From: Desmodesmus armatus
Taxonomy: Eukaryota; Chlorophyta; Chlorophyceae; Sphaeropleales; Scenedesmaceae
Assembly: GCA_007449985.2 (NCBI GenBank)
Contig: VIIQ02000015.1
Coordinates: 496,001 to 560,000, forward strand
DNA: 64,000 nucleotides
Reading direction: 5' to 3'
The position numbers and the translations under genes were made by a program. Positions 1 to 10,946 of this stretch are shown here, one piece after another. The notes under the pieces are model-generated. The model worked only from the letters and a program-made list of their open reading frames with translations. It was not told the origin of the DNA and ran no database searches. Positions within the stretch are counted from its first letter, which is position 1, and every line of letters starts with the position of its first letter.

Positions 1-2056
1 CCTTCTGCCCCTCCTGCTGTGCTGAGTCCTCCCCTGCCTGCCCCTGCCCTACAGCCCCACCTGCTGCTGCTGCTGCTGCTGTGTCCCCTGCTGCTGGATC
101 CCCTGGCACTGTAGATGCTGCACCACTGAGATCTATCAGCTCCTGCTGCTGCAGCTTCAGGAGCTGCTGCTGCTGCTGGCGCTCGTGCTCTGCAGCCGAC
201 TCCTTCAGGGCCCACTCCAGCAGCTTATCCTCATCGTCGAGCCCATCAACCTCCATTGGGGCTGCAGCCGTGCCCAGCTCCGCAATCTGACCGCTGCCTG
301 TCGGCTGCTGCTGCTGCCGCAACCAGGTGTTGAATGTCTCCTTCACGGGGGAGGTGTCGGCAGCACCTGTGACACCTGCGGAAGCATCTGGCCCATTCTG
401 CTGCTGCTGCTCTTTCATTGACTCTGCGATGGCACGGGCCAGCTGTTCCTCCTCGGAGAGGCCTGTCTCCTGGACCTCCTTCAGCAGCTTGGGCTGGACC
501 TGTGGGACAGAATGAAAACAGGCGCAAACACAGATGTATCCAGAACATCAGACGCAGCCAGAGGTAAGCAGCGCACAAAGCAGGCCGGGTCAGCTGCTCC
601 TCCTCGGAGATGCCTGTCTCCTGGACCTCCTTCAGCAGCTTGGGTTGGACCTGCAGGAGCACAGTGTGGAGACAGGCCCGTACAGACAGACAGAGCATCA
701 GACACAGACAGAGCTAAGCAGCTCACAAAGAAGGTGACCTCTTGGACCTCCTTCAGCAGCTTGGGCTGGACCTGCGAGAGCACAGTATGGAAACAGGGGC
801 AAACACAGACGTACCCAGGGCATCAGACACAGCCAGAGCTAAGCAGGGTGAGGCCTGTCTCCTGGACCTCCTTCAGCAGCTTAGGCTGGACCTGCGGGAC
901 AGTATGGAGACAGGCGCAAACACAGATGCACCTTGCATAAACAGATAGGCACAGCCCCACAGGCAAGGGCAGCTGGCTACTAATCCAAGCAGCTTCCTTC
1001 TTTACTTTATAAACAATAAGATGCGCATGCCCTGTTTGAGAACATAACGAAAAGGTGTGCGCGTGTGTGGCCTGTGTAAAGACAGAGAGTGTGCAGAGAG
1101 AGTGTGTGTGCAACCAGGCATTCCTACCATGGCTGGCTAATGGTGCCCTTCACGCAACAACCCAACCCTACAGCCCGCAGCTCCACACACCACTCACCCC
1201 CTGGTTGCCATTACGCTGCAGTGCAGCTGCTGCTGCAGCCGCCAAAGCCGAACCTGCTGCCGCTGCCCCACCGCCGCCCAGCTTCTGCCCTGCCGGCCGC
1301 AGCTGCGAGCCTCCTGGGGCTGTACTGCTGCTGACACGGCCACTGCGGTCCGGCTGAGGTGCCAGCAGTGCCGGGCTAGAGGGCCCAGCACAACCATCTA
1401 CATCCATAGCGCCTCCCACCCCCTGCTGCTGCTGCTGCTGCTGCCCTGCATCAGCGTGTGGTGGGGTAAATGCAAACATGCCGTCTGCCACTGCTGTGTC
1501 AGCCCCGGCGGCCGCTGCAACCGGCGTGCGCGCGTGCAAGTCAGCAGCACCTGCTGCTGACGCCTGCTGCCGGTCCCGCTGCTGCTGCCGGTCCTGCTGC
1601 TGCTGTCGCCGTAGCTCTGCAGCAAAGTCTGCAGGGGGGGTCTCTGCAGGGCCGCCTGCATGCACTGGCGATGCTGGAGGCGCTGCTGCCTCTGCCGGTA
1701 CGTGCTGCTCCTCGATCCAGGACGGCACCTGGAAGGAGAAGAAAAAGTGTCAAGGTGACACATATGTATGTCAAGGGTGCTGGGAATATGCCCAGCAGGC
1801 ATCTCTAGGGTCCAGTCAAGTTGGGGATGGATTGCCCTCACCAAAGGGGCTCAGGACATGGGGATTCAAAGTCAGTTGGTGAACAAGCAGCTACGCTGCA
1901 AACGAACCGCCGGAACAAAAGGTCGCAGCAGATGACCAAGGGACGACAAACGGGCGAACCCCACTTCAACAGGCTCAGCAAAAACACCCCAGCGCACCTG
2001 GAAGGAGCCACCATCCATTCCATCAGCCAAACCCTCATCCTCATCCTCACCCAACA

Positions 2057-2091
<35 letters not shown>

Positions 2092-5000
2092 AACTCCTGT
2101 TTGCTGAGCAAGAGAGCACGCGACAGGTCGTCCTCAAGCTCCCGCTCTGCAGCAACCCGCTCTGCAGCATCCGCTAGGCCGCTGAGCTCCTGTCCTCCGA
2201 GGTGCTCCCATACGGGCGTAGCACTGCTGCTGTTGTTGCGGCGCAGAGGCTGCGGGCTGCACCCGCCACCCTGCAGCATGTCAGAGTCTAGGGGTCCGTC
2301 AGCATACAGCGCTGCATCGTAGGAGAAGTCAGGCTCCTCATCCTGCTGCTGCTGTGATGCCGATGCATCGCTGCATGCCGCCTTGAGGCGGGAGCCAGCC
2401 AGCACAGGCTTGGGCTTAGCAGAGCCACCCGCGCCGTGCCAGAACTGCAGCAGCAGCAGCAGCAGCAGCAAATAGCACCCGTCAGGACACGAGTGAAACA
2501 CCGCTCACTGTTTCAGATTCTCCCAAGGGTTCCAGGTAAATTGGCCTTAACCTTGCCTTGAAGCTTTGAACCCCTTTTTGCTGTATGAAAGCAGTCACAG
2601 CCCTGCATCCAAGCTGGGTAACCTCAAAAGTCCACTGCACTTTGCAGGACAGGTGCACAATCTGCTGGCGTGCCAAGCAAGAACACGCACGCACGAGCTG
2701 GTGCAAGCAAAAGCCGCCGTAACAGCAGCCCACTCACCCCGGCTAGGCTGCCGTTGGCGGTTGCACCAAAGCTGGAGGCAGCAACAGTCCTGGGCTTCTT
2801 GGACGTCTGTGCGTCCTCCAGCAGCCTCAGGCCACCCAGCCTCTTGGGCTGCTTCTGCTTCTGCTCCTGGTCGTACTGCTGCCCCACTGCTGTTGCCGCC
2901 GCTGCTGCATCCGTCACTACGTCTGCATCACTGTCACCTGCCTGCAGCAGCCCTTCCAGCCCTCCATCTGCCACTGCCGCCGCACCCGAAGCCGCCGCTG
3001 CTGCCGCACCACGCCCGCCATTGCTGCCAGCAGCAGCACCGGTGCTGCCAAGCTGCTGCTGCTGCTGCTGGAGTGGCTGCTCCCCTGCTGCTTCCATAGC
3101 AGAGCGTATGAGGCGTGAGGGCATGAGAGCGGCAAGGAGTGGAGGCACAGGCCTGCCGGGGACGCACAGGCGGCCCAGGAACAGCTGCTTGTCTGGCTTC
3201 ACAGGCGTGGGCATCTTCCTGCAAACGGGAAACACCAGCAAACAGGGACTCAGTCGGCCGTAGTCATGCGCTTTGGCAGCACAATGGCTGCTCTGCTCCG
3301 TTGTGTGACTGCAACCCTGTGGATGCGTTGCAGCAATTGTCCTAACAACGCGCTGCACTCGTTGTGCCCTCCACAAGGTGACCTTATGTCTGCTGCACCC
3401 CCACCAAAAGTAGATGTACGCCTCCTTGCCCGCCAGCTGCAGCCCTTGTGGTGTGATGCACGGCTCAACAGCGTCCTACCACAAGCGAGTCAAGCATGCG
3501 TTGCGTCCCCTTGCTCTCACGTCTGCATCACATAAGCCACTATGAACGACACCCTACCTGCAGTCCGGGAAGCCGTCCTTGCTGATGACCCACTTGAACC
3601 TCTTCAGCTGCACCACCAGCACCCGCGGCAGCCTCCGCACCGCATGCTCAACCGTGTGCTGCACCTCGGCAGCCCCGCAGCCCTCACACGCCTTGTCACA
3701 CGTCTCTGGGCTGAAGTGGTTGGCCAGCAGCGCGGACAGGTCTGCCACTGGGGCTTTGTTGGCAATGCTGCCAAACAAGCCGCCGGCAGCAGTGGCAGTG
3801 CTGCCAAAGAGGCCGCAGCCGCCGCCGCCGTCACTGCTGCTGCTGTCGTCGTCCTGGGGCAGGTCCAGGATGAGGTGATTGAACTGCTCCTTCTGCACTG
3901 TCTTCCTGCCGCACACACTGCAGGCATACAGGGGGACATGGCGGGCAGCGAGTTGAAAGGCCAACACGCAAAATGGGCCGGCGCTGTACTGTGACATGCA
4001 AACCACCATGTATTCCATATGGCAGATTGAACCTGTAACCTGCTTCAACTGCTGTTGGTTGCAGGGCGCAGGCTTGTTGGTGGCTGGATGTGTGCTGCAA
4101 CCAACAGCAGCTGAAGCAAATTGCACGTCGCACGTGCAGTATGGAATTCGTGGCGGCTGGACAACAAGCACCCATGGCGATGCCATAGGGGAGGTGACAG
4201 CACCAGCCAAGGCTGGCAGACATAGATGCACTGTAAGTTATGCAGTACACAGCATGCGCTACATCATCAAGACAAGGGCCTAGGTAGACGGCATGCACAA
4301 GAAACACAGTGCTTCACAAGGGAATAAATGAGACGGCAGTTGCGCACCCTATGCCTGATCATGCAGTTCTCACCTGCAAGTGTATGTGTGCTGCAGGCAG
4401 CCCAGGAAGTTGCGTGTGACAGGGCACAGCGCCTGAGAGACAGACATGCTGGGCAGCTGGCACGCTGGAGTAGGTGGTCTGGACCCCCTTTCAGCCGCTG
4501 CTTCTGCTGCAACAACAGCCATGTCTTCCTGCTGCTGCTGCTGTTGGCTGTGAAGCAAGTCATCTGGCAACTGCATTTGCGCCGCAGTTTTGAGGTCAAT
4601 CTGCTGCTGCTGCTGCTGCCGCTCCTGCTGGTGGCTGGGTTGGGAGTCATCGGCTGCAAAGTCCACCTGCTCGTCTGCCTGGCACGCTTGGGCAGCATCA
4701 TCAGCTGACGGCAGAGCCAGCTGACCTGCTGTGGCAGCTGGCTGCTTGCGGCGCTGTGTGCTGCTGGACCGCTGGATGCACTCCAGCTGCACAGCAACAC
4801 AAATGCACAAGCACATAGCCACCAGTCAGCACTGTCGCCAACGACCGCCTGAGCATTGGCAGCCTCCTTGTTTTCACAAAGAACTTCGTCAGGAGAATGA
4901 ACGGCACATTGGTGGCCTGCAGCCAACAGGCCTGTCATCTTATCCATCTTTTTTGTGAAGATCAATCAGATGACAGGGCTGTTGGCTGTGGGCTGCCGAT

Positions 5001-7503
5001 GTGCCGTTCATTCTCCTGGCAAAGTGTTGAAGAAGCTGTAACATTAATGTCGTGTGTGATACAGCTTTCAGCCAAACTCTACAGGACCGTCAGCATTGAC
5101 AAGGCAGCGAAACTGCATCCTGGACATATGTCCTGCACCGACCATGCGCCTAAGCCCCCGCCTGCATACATCCTCGCCCAATCCCATCACTTGCTCCCAA
5201 TCCCATGCATCCGCCCACCTGCGCCTGCTGCACCTCGTCAGCCAAGCCGTTGAGCAATGCTGTGAGGTACTCATTCACATCCTCCTGCCGCGCAGCACCC
5301 CAATGTCTGGCACCCGCCTGAATACATACTCATCCAATCCCATTACTTGCTCCCAATCCCATGCATCCACCCACCTGCGCCTGCTGCACCTCGTCAGCCA
5401 AGCCGTTGAGAAGCGCAGTGAAGAATTCATGGGCATCCTCCTGCCGCGCAGCACCCCAATGGCTGGCCCGTTTCCGCATGGCCTCTCGCACAACCTGGGG
5501 GCTGATGGCGGCCGTGCTGGCATCGCTCGCGCCACGCGCCCTGGGAGGGGAGAAGGGAAGTGTGGAGTGTGCAAGCAGAGACAGGTGAGCAAACTTGCAA
5601 CGGCCTGATGTGCATGCAAGCTGTGCAGAAGCGTACAGGGGGGCCAACAAGGTCCAGTAGCCCTAACATCAGCTTCGACCCCTGCAATGAATGAGTGTGC
5701 ACAGGTGAGTGGTGAATGCGCAAACAGAGCAAAGGTCACCTGCAAACCGCGCAGCGTATGGCATACTAATGAACAGCCCTTTGCAGGAGCAGACACTGAC
5801 GGACTTTGATGTTCCCCACACCTTTCTTGTGCGTGGCATTGCCGCACTGTGAAGTGGACTCCCTCATGCAAAGTGCCAGGTCGATGACGCATGGTATCAC
5901 ATATAACGGCGGCCCCTCCTCACCTGCTGCAAGCTGCCTGGTACTGCCGCAGGCATGTCACCATTGCCGCAGTCACTCCATCAGGTGGCAGCTGCAGTTT
6001 GCATGCGCTGCTGCCACTGCTGCCTGGGTTGCTGCTGCTGCCGGTGCCACTGCCGCTGCTGCTGTTGCAATTCAGCTGCCCGAGGTCGAGGGCCAGGCAA
6101 GGTAAGCTCAGCAGGGCCTGTGCAGGCAGGTGTGCATGACACAGAAGTGCAAGCAACAATGCATGTTACGTAATACATGATTGGTCCTGCCATGAGCCAC
6201 CTAGCCTGCTCTGTGGACAAGGCAAGGTGGTTGACTGCACACTCACAACGTGTCCAATGCATTGGCTGACGTGTGTAAGGTGTCCCCCCTGCAGCACTCG
6301 TTGGAGCACACATCAGCACACTCCCTGTACATTTCCTCATGCCCAGCTGACAGCCTGTGTGTGTTGACAAATTTCAAACAGCAGCGCAAGGTGGCAACCT
6401 GCGCTGCATGCGACCTCAGCACGCACCTGCAGGATTGCGTTGAGGTAGCATGTGTTGCCGTGGTTGAGCATCCCAGCAGGCATTGGCTGTGGGTCACCCG
6501 CTCCAGATGCTGGCAGCTTGCGAAAAAACTGCCGGATGTCTGGCTTGCGCGGGCCTGCCAGCGACGATTGCTGCCGCAGCTGCACATTCCCGCCGACCAA
6601 GGCCCCTGGTTTGCTTGCTGCAGCTGCAGACGGCTGTGCTGAGGTGCTGAAGGGCAGCACCGGGGCGTTTTCGTCCCCGCTGTCGCAAGCCAGCAAATCC
6701 TGGGTATCAAGCTGCCTGGCCACCCGCCGCTGGTCCTTCTGCTGCCCGTGCTGCTCCAGTCTGTCCTGCTGCTCCCTTCTGGACCTGTCAGTGCTGGCCT
6801 TCACACGCTTGGCCTTGGGGTTGAGGAGTCCTGCAGGTGCAGCCGCAAGAGCTCCTGGTGCTGGCCGTCCTGCATGGCTGGCTGCAACTGCTGCCTGGTG
6901 CTCATCGTCATCGTCTTCAGGAAAATGGTACGGGTCTGCTGCTGCTCCAGCAGCCAGTTTGGCCTGTGCTGGCCCGCTGGGCATGAGTGTGGCCACTCCT
7001 GCAGCTGCGCACTGTGCTGAGCTGCTGTTGGGCTTGGTAGGCGTGTTGAGCTTCCTGCTGCCTCCTGATTGGTGCCGTGCTGAGCTGATGGGTGGGCAGC
7101 CTGACTGCAACAGGCCATTTGCGGCAGGCGGGGTGGTTCCTGCAGGAAGGCAAGCAAACACGTGAACTAGGCTGACTAGCCAGCACAGCAGACACTCTGA
7201 GGTATTGACTCAACCCTGATTCAAGCAACAAGTTCATGCATGACAACTACAGATTGTGTGCGATACCACGACCCTTGCAGGGGTGTCCATTACCCAGGAC
7301 GAACTGGGGCTTACTTGGGACGCCTGCTGCATTTGATGCTGCCTGCAAGCGCTCGCTCTGGCCTGAGAGCATAAAACAGTAGAGGTGAAGGCACGTCAGT
7401 TGGGGGCCACCCTTCTAGCTGCTGGTGGGTCGTGCTATGGCCATGCTACTGGAACACTGGGGTACTCACTTCTGAAAGACTTGGTGATCTTGTTGGGAGC
7501 CAT
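1..7503 (-). CDS. USP37-like ubiquitin carboxyl-terminal hydrolase with three UIMs (3' end off window)
   Basis: Cysteine-type deubiquitinase. Exons on the minus strand: 7503-7470, 7362-7315, 7139-6427, 6117-5924, 5540-5375, 4786-4374, 3917-3558, 3218-2738, 2444-1998, 1728-1198 and 499-1 (open at the edge); all GT/AG phases agree and give at least 1295 residues. The start ATG (7503) is the first after an in-frame TGA. Seen: Cys box NHGNTCYLNAILQ, then ALLSLPCLALDL, QEDAHEFF, a CPVTRNF segment with zinc-type CSVCG, and LPRVLVVQLKRFKW. Three good ubiquitin-interacting motifs follow: LEDDLSRALLLSKQE, EEEQLARAIAESMKE and DEDKLLEWALKESAAE. The catalytic His box must lie beyond position 1. Known: human USP37 also carries three UIMs inside its catalytic domain. 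Long Q and A runs fill the loops. The assignment to the USP family is firm; the USP37 subgroup is inferred from the UIM layout. Confidence 0.9.
431..940 (-). repeat. Tandem copies of the 5' part of the USP UIM exon
   Basis: The start of the last visible USP exon (acceptor plus VQPKLLKEVQETG) occurs four times. The acceptors lie at 891, 771, 650 and 499, giving units of about 120, 121 and 151 bp. Only the copy at 499 continues into the full UIM exon. The copy at 650 reads on through a diverged SEEEQL segment before losing the frame. Each decoy keeps an AG acceptor. Confidence 0.9.
5160..5330 (-). repeat. Partial copy of the USP QEDAHEFF exon
   Basis: About 160 bp repeats the 3' part of the exon at 5375-5540 plus its donor and following intron. 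The copied peptide reads LTALLNGLADEVQQAQ. It lies downstream of the real exon in transcription order, and the QEDAHEFF core is lost. Confidence 0.85.
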
Positions 7504-7874
7504 CCCTGCTGCTGATGCCTTGCCAGAGGTCTGAAAGGCTCACAATCTGGGTGATGGCGCACTCATGTTGCCGCCTCTGTGCACTGAGGAAAGCAGTGCC
7601 AGTGATTCGATCCCACAGCACAGCAGACAGAGGCAGATGTGCACGCTGCACCAGCCTGTGACGTAGTAATGTAAAACGCATGGATCAACAGTGACAGTGA
7701 CGAAGGACAGTCCATCGTAGCGGTAGTACGTTGAGTGGTCACTCTTGTGACTAATAGTGTGTGACAATTTGTATTTGCTGCTTCTGTGTGGCTTCCATGT
7801 CTCACCCGTCATTTCAGGCAACTGCACACCCTGATATGGTGTGATTCACCATCAGCAGCATGATGGCAGCCACC
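7504..7874. promoter_or_regulatory. Divergent promoter region between the USP and FSH hydrolase genes
   Basis: The two start codons face away from each other across 371 bp, so the interval must hold both 5' UTRs and the promoter(s). No TATA box or other named element could be assigned with confidence. Confidence 0.5.
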
Positions 7875-9393
7875 ATGGTGGGTGACAAACCAACCCAACC
7901 CCAGCGCCTGACAATCCTGTGCTTGCATGGGTTCAGACAGAACGCCAGTCAGTTCAAGGTGAGCACTACAAAGTGACGAATGGTGACGTGGCAGGCACAA
8001 TGCACCAGCACTCCTTTCGAGGGGCCTTGACATCTGCCAGCACGTCTGCCAGGCTGTAGCACCCTGAACCCATTATGGCAGGCATTGCTCAACATGCGAT
8101 GCATCGCTCAACATGCATTCACCACACCCTGTGTCACTTCAAGCTAGTGACTTCCAGTCAATCAGCGAGCGGGGGCTGTCGCTTTCTGGTCCCCACCCAT
8201 GCCTCGTGCTGGCTGCAGTGTGGCATGGCGGCCTGTGACAGCATCAATGCACCAAATGCCACACGCTCTGCCCTCTCAACACACCTTGCCTCACATAATA
8301 AACTTTTGAATATCCGGCAACCTTCTCTCACTGGGACATAGCACACCCACCTCTCTAGTGCTTCTGCATCCCTACTGACCGCAAACTATCTTCACCCCAT
8401 CCATGCTGTCCTGCAGGGTCGGTTGAGGGCCTTGCACAAGAAGCTGGCCAGCACAGCCACCTTCGTATTCATAGATGCACCATATGTGCTGCCTCTCTGG
8501 TTCAAAGCCAGCACAGACCCACAGCTGCAGCTGCAGCAGGACACCGCACTCGCTGCCCACTCTTGTCAGCAGCAGCCAGACCACCAGCAGGAGCATCAGC
8601 AGCAAATCTACCCATCAAAGCAGCTGCAGGACTGCCACCAGCACCATCAACAGCAGCAGCAGCAGCAGCCAGGTGTTGTGCTGGCAGGCCCCGCCGGCGC
8701 TCCTGCTGCTTTTCCTGCCGCACTCCCCAAGCCTAAGCGGGCCTGGCTGCTGTCACAGGACCTCCTGGCTGCCCAGCCAGCCCTGCAGGACTGCTACCCT
8801 TCCAGCTTGCAGTGCGCAGGACAGGAGCAGGGGCAAAACCAGCTGCATAAGCATGCGGACCAGCACAGCACATGCTGCATGGCCGACAGCCCGCAGCCAC
8901 AGCAGCCACAGCAGCTGCAGCACAACCAGGAGCATGCGGCCCAGCACAGTGCAGGGGTGATCGACAGCCCACCGCCCCCACAGCAGGGGCAGCAGCTGCA
9001 TAAGCATGAGGCCCCGCACAGGCCAGGGATAGCTGACGACCACCCGTTTCCACAGCAAGTGCAGCAGCGCTCAGCCCTGTGGGTCCCTGCTCCAGCCCAT
9101 GTGGTCACCCATGAGCAGTACACCACACAGGCCTGGGGCTGGGAGAAGTCATGGGAGGTGATTCAGGCAGCCTTGAGTGGGGCGCTGGACCCATCTTGCT
9201 GCCAGGTGCTGGGGCAGCACCCCCACCAGCAGGGTGGGCGGCAGCAGCAGCAGCAGCAGCGGCAGCACCCACGCCAGCAGCAGCAGCAGCAGCAGCCAGA
9301 TGACCTGATGCAGCACTCGCACCAGCAGAGTGGACGGCAGCAGCAGCAGCTACAGGGGCAGCAGCAGCGGCAGCAGCAGCGAGATGACCTGAT

Positions 9394-9443
<50 letters not shown>

Positions 9444-9596
9444 TGCCTCCAATTGATGGCATACTGGGGTTCTCCCAGGGCGCTGCCGTTGCTGCAGTGG
9501 TGGCAGCGCTCTGCCAGCAGCAGCAGCAGCAGCATGGACAAAGCTGTAGTGGCTGTCCAGTAGCACAGCAGCTGCCCAGCACTCACGACAGCAGTC

Positions 9597-9627
<31 letters not shown>

Positions 9628-9979
9628 AGGACATGCAGGAAGTGATTGCAGCAGTTTACATCAACCAAGCAGCCAACAAGGGCCCCCCTTGCCCCCGCTC
9701 AAGTTTGTGCTGCTAGCCTCTGGGTTTGTGTCCCCAGCCCCTGAGCACCAGCAGCTGCTGCAGCAGCAGTGTCCAATCACTATACCGTCCCTGCACATGT
9801 TTGCATCCGATGCTGCTGGTGGCTCGGACCGCCAGATACAGCAGCAGATGAGTGAGCAGCTGTTGGGGCTGTTTGACGAGGGTAGTACGCGCAGTGTTAC
9901 ACACCCTGGTGGGCACCTTGTGCCGGCCGATGCAGCGTCTGTTGCACAGATCAAGAAGTTTCTGCAGCAGTTCCTGTGA
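7875..9979 (+). CDS. FSH1/OVCA2-type serine hydrolase (alpha/beta hydrolase, DUF341)
   Basis: Two exons, 7875-7958 and 8417-9979, join in phase to 548 residues. Seen: the N-terminal strand and oxyanion region LTILCLHGFRQNASQFK, continued after the intron by GRLRALHKKL and FVFIDAPY; the nucleophile elbow GILGFSQGAA (G-x-S-x-G); a C-terminal GGSDRQI segment likely to hold the acid; and the His motif THPGGHLVPAD. This order is the family signature. Usual members have about 220-250 residues; here the core is interrupted by large Q/H/A-rich stretches coded by CAG runs (about residues 60-385 and a second block near 440). Family members hydrolyse esters; the substrate is not predictable. The start is chosen because ATG 7875 immediately precedes the conserved strand. 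Convergent with the F-box gene downstream. Confidence 0.88.
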
Positions 9980-10039
9980 CTAGGTTGTATAGCTTTTCCT
10001 TTTGCCCTAACCAGCCCTAGCCCCTAATGCATTAATTGC

Positions 10040-10231
10040 TTGAGGATTTTCTGTGCATTCATTGCTGCTGGTGGCTCTGACCGCCAGATACAGCAGCAGA
10101 TGAGTGAGCAGCTGTTGCGGGTGTTTGACGAGGGTAGTAGGCGCACTGTGACACACCCTGGGGGACATATGGTGCCGGCTGATGCAGCGTCTGTGGCTCA
10201 GATCAAGGACTTTCTGCAGCAGTTTCTGTGA
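10040..10231 (+). pseudogene. First duplicated 3' end of the FSH hydrolase gene
   Basis: This repeats the last ~57 codons of the hydrolase, from AAGGSDRQIQQQMSEQLL to IKDFLQQFL and the stop, with a few substitutions. The His motif THPGGHMVP is intact. No nucleophile or upstream exon accompanies it, so it is a tandem fragment rather than a gene. Readthrough or a longer 3' UTR could still include it. Confidence 0.85.
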
Positions 10232-10311
10232 CACAAGGGTGTGTAGCATTCTCCCAGCCGTACCCAGCCTGGGGCAGTGTTTGCGGTTGTGTTTGCAAAT
10301 GGTGTTGCGGG

Positions 10312-10428
10312 CGGCTGTGGCCGCCAATACAGCAGCAGATGATCATGAGTGAGCGGCTGGTGGGGCTGTTTGACGACGGCATTAGACGCACTGTCACACA
10401 CCCTGGCAGGCCCCTTGCCATGTGTTGA
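10312..10428 (+). pseudogene. Second, decayed duplicate of the FSH hydrolase 3' end
   Basis: A more diverged copy of the same segment (peptide MSERLVGLFDDGIRRTVTHPG) that breaks off after the His motif: GGH is changed and the end is lost. The gradient of decay from copy to copy suggests successive tandem duplication. Confidence 0.75.
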
Positions 10429-10946
10429 CTGATCTAGTTATCCGTGCCACAGATATATTTGCAGTCCATGTGACAAAGGTGTTGGGTGCTAGTCAGTCAG
10501 TAATTGGATGTTACACAGAACACCGCCCGTTTGGGGAGCCAACAAAAGGCTCATTGGGCAAAAGCAACTCTGAACTGAAACAAATTGACTATTTGGTTCC
10601 AGTCAATTGTCAGAGTGTGATTAGGTGGGTTGGGCCTCACATGGCCTGTTTGCAATCAGCCATTTTTGAATGAATTGGGTAGACAAGAAACATTGCCAAC
10701 AGAGCTCGCACATGCTTGAAAGCATAGAAGAAACCTCCATACATTCCTTCAAATCATTGTGCAACACATGCTGCTGGGCCCACTGGCCCTCAGGGTCCCG
10801 GGAATAGCAGGCCTCATGGTGCCCAGAGCTACTCTCAGGCAACACCTGAACCCCAATCACACGCGGGGGGTTCTGTGTATAACACACCTCTTGTTTCCAG
10901 CTACATCATGGTAGCTGCCAAAGAAATGACAAGCGGTACTGTACAG
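10429..10946. other. Convergent intergenic region
   Basis: Lies between the hydrolase remnants and the 3' end of the F-box gene. No gene, RNA or repeat was recognised here. Confidence 0.5.
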
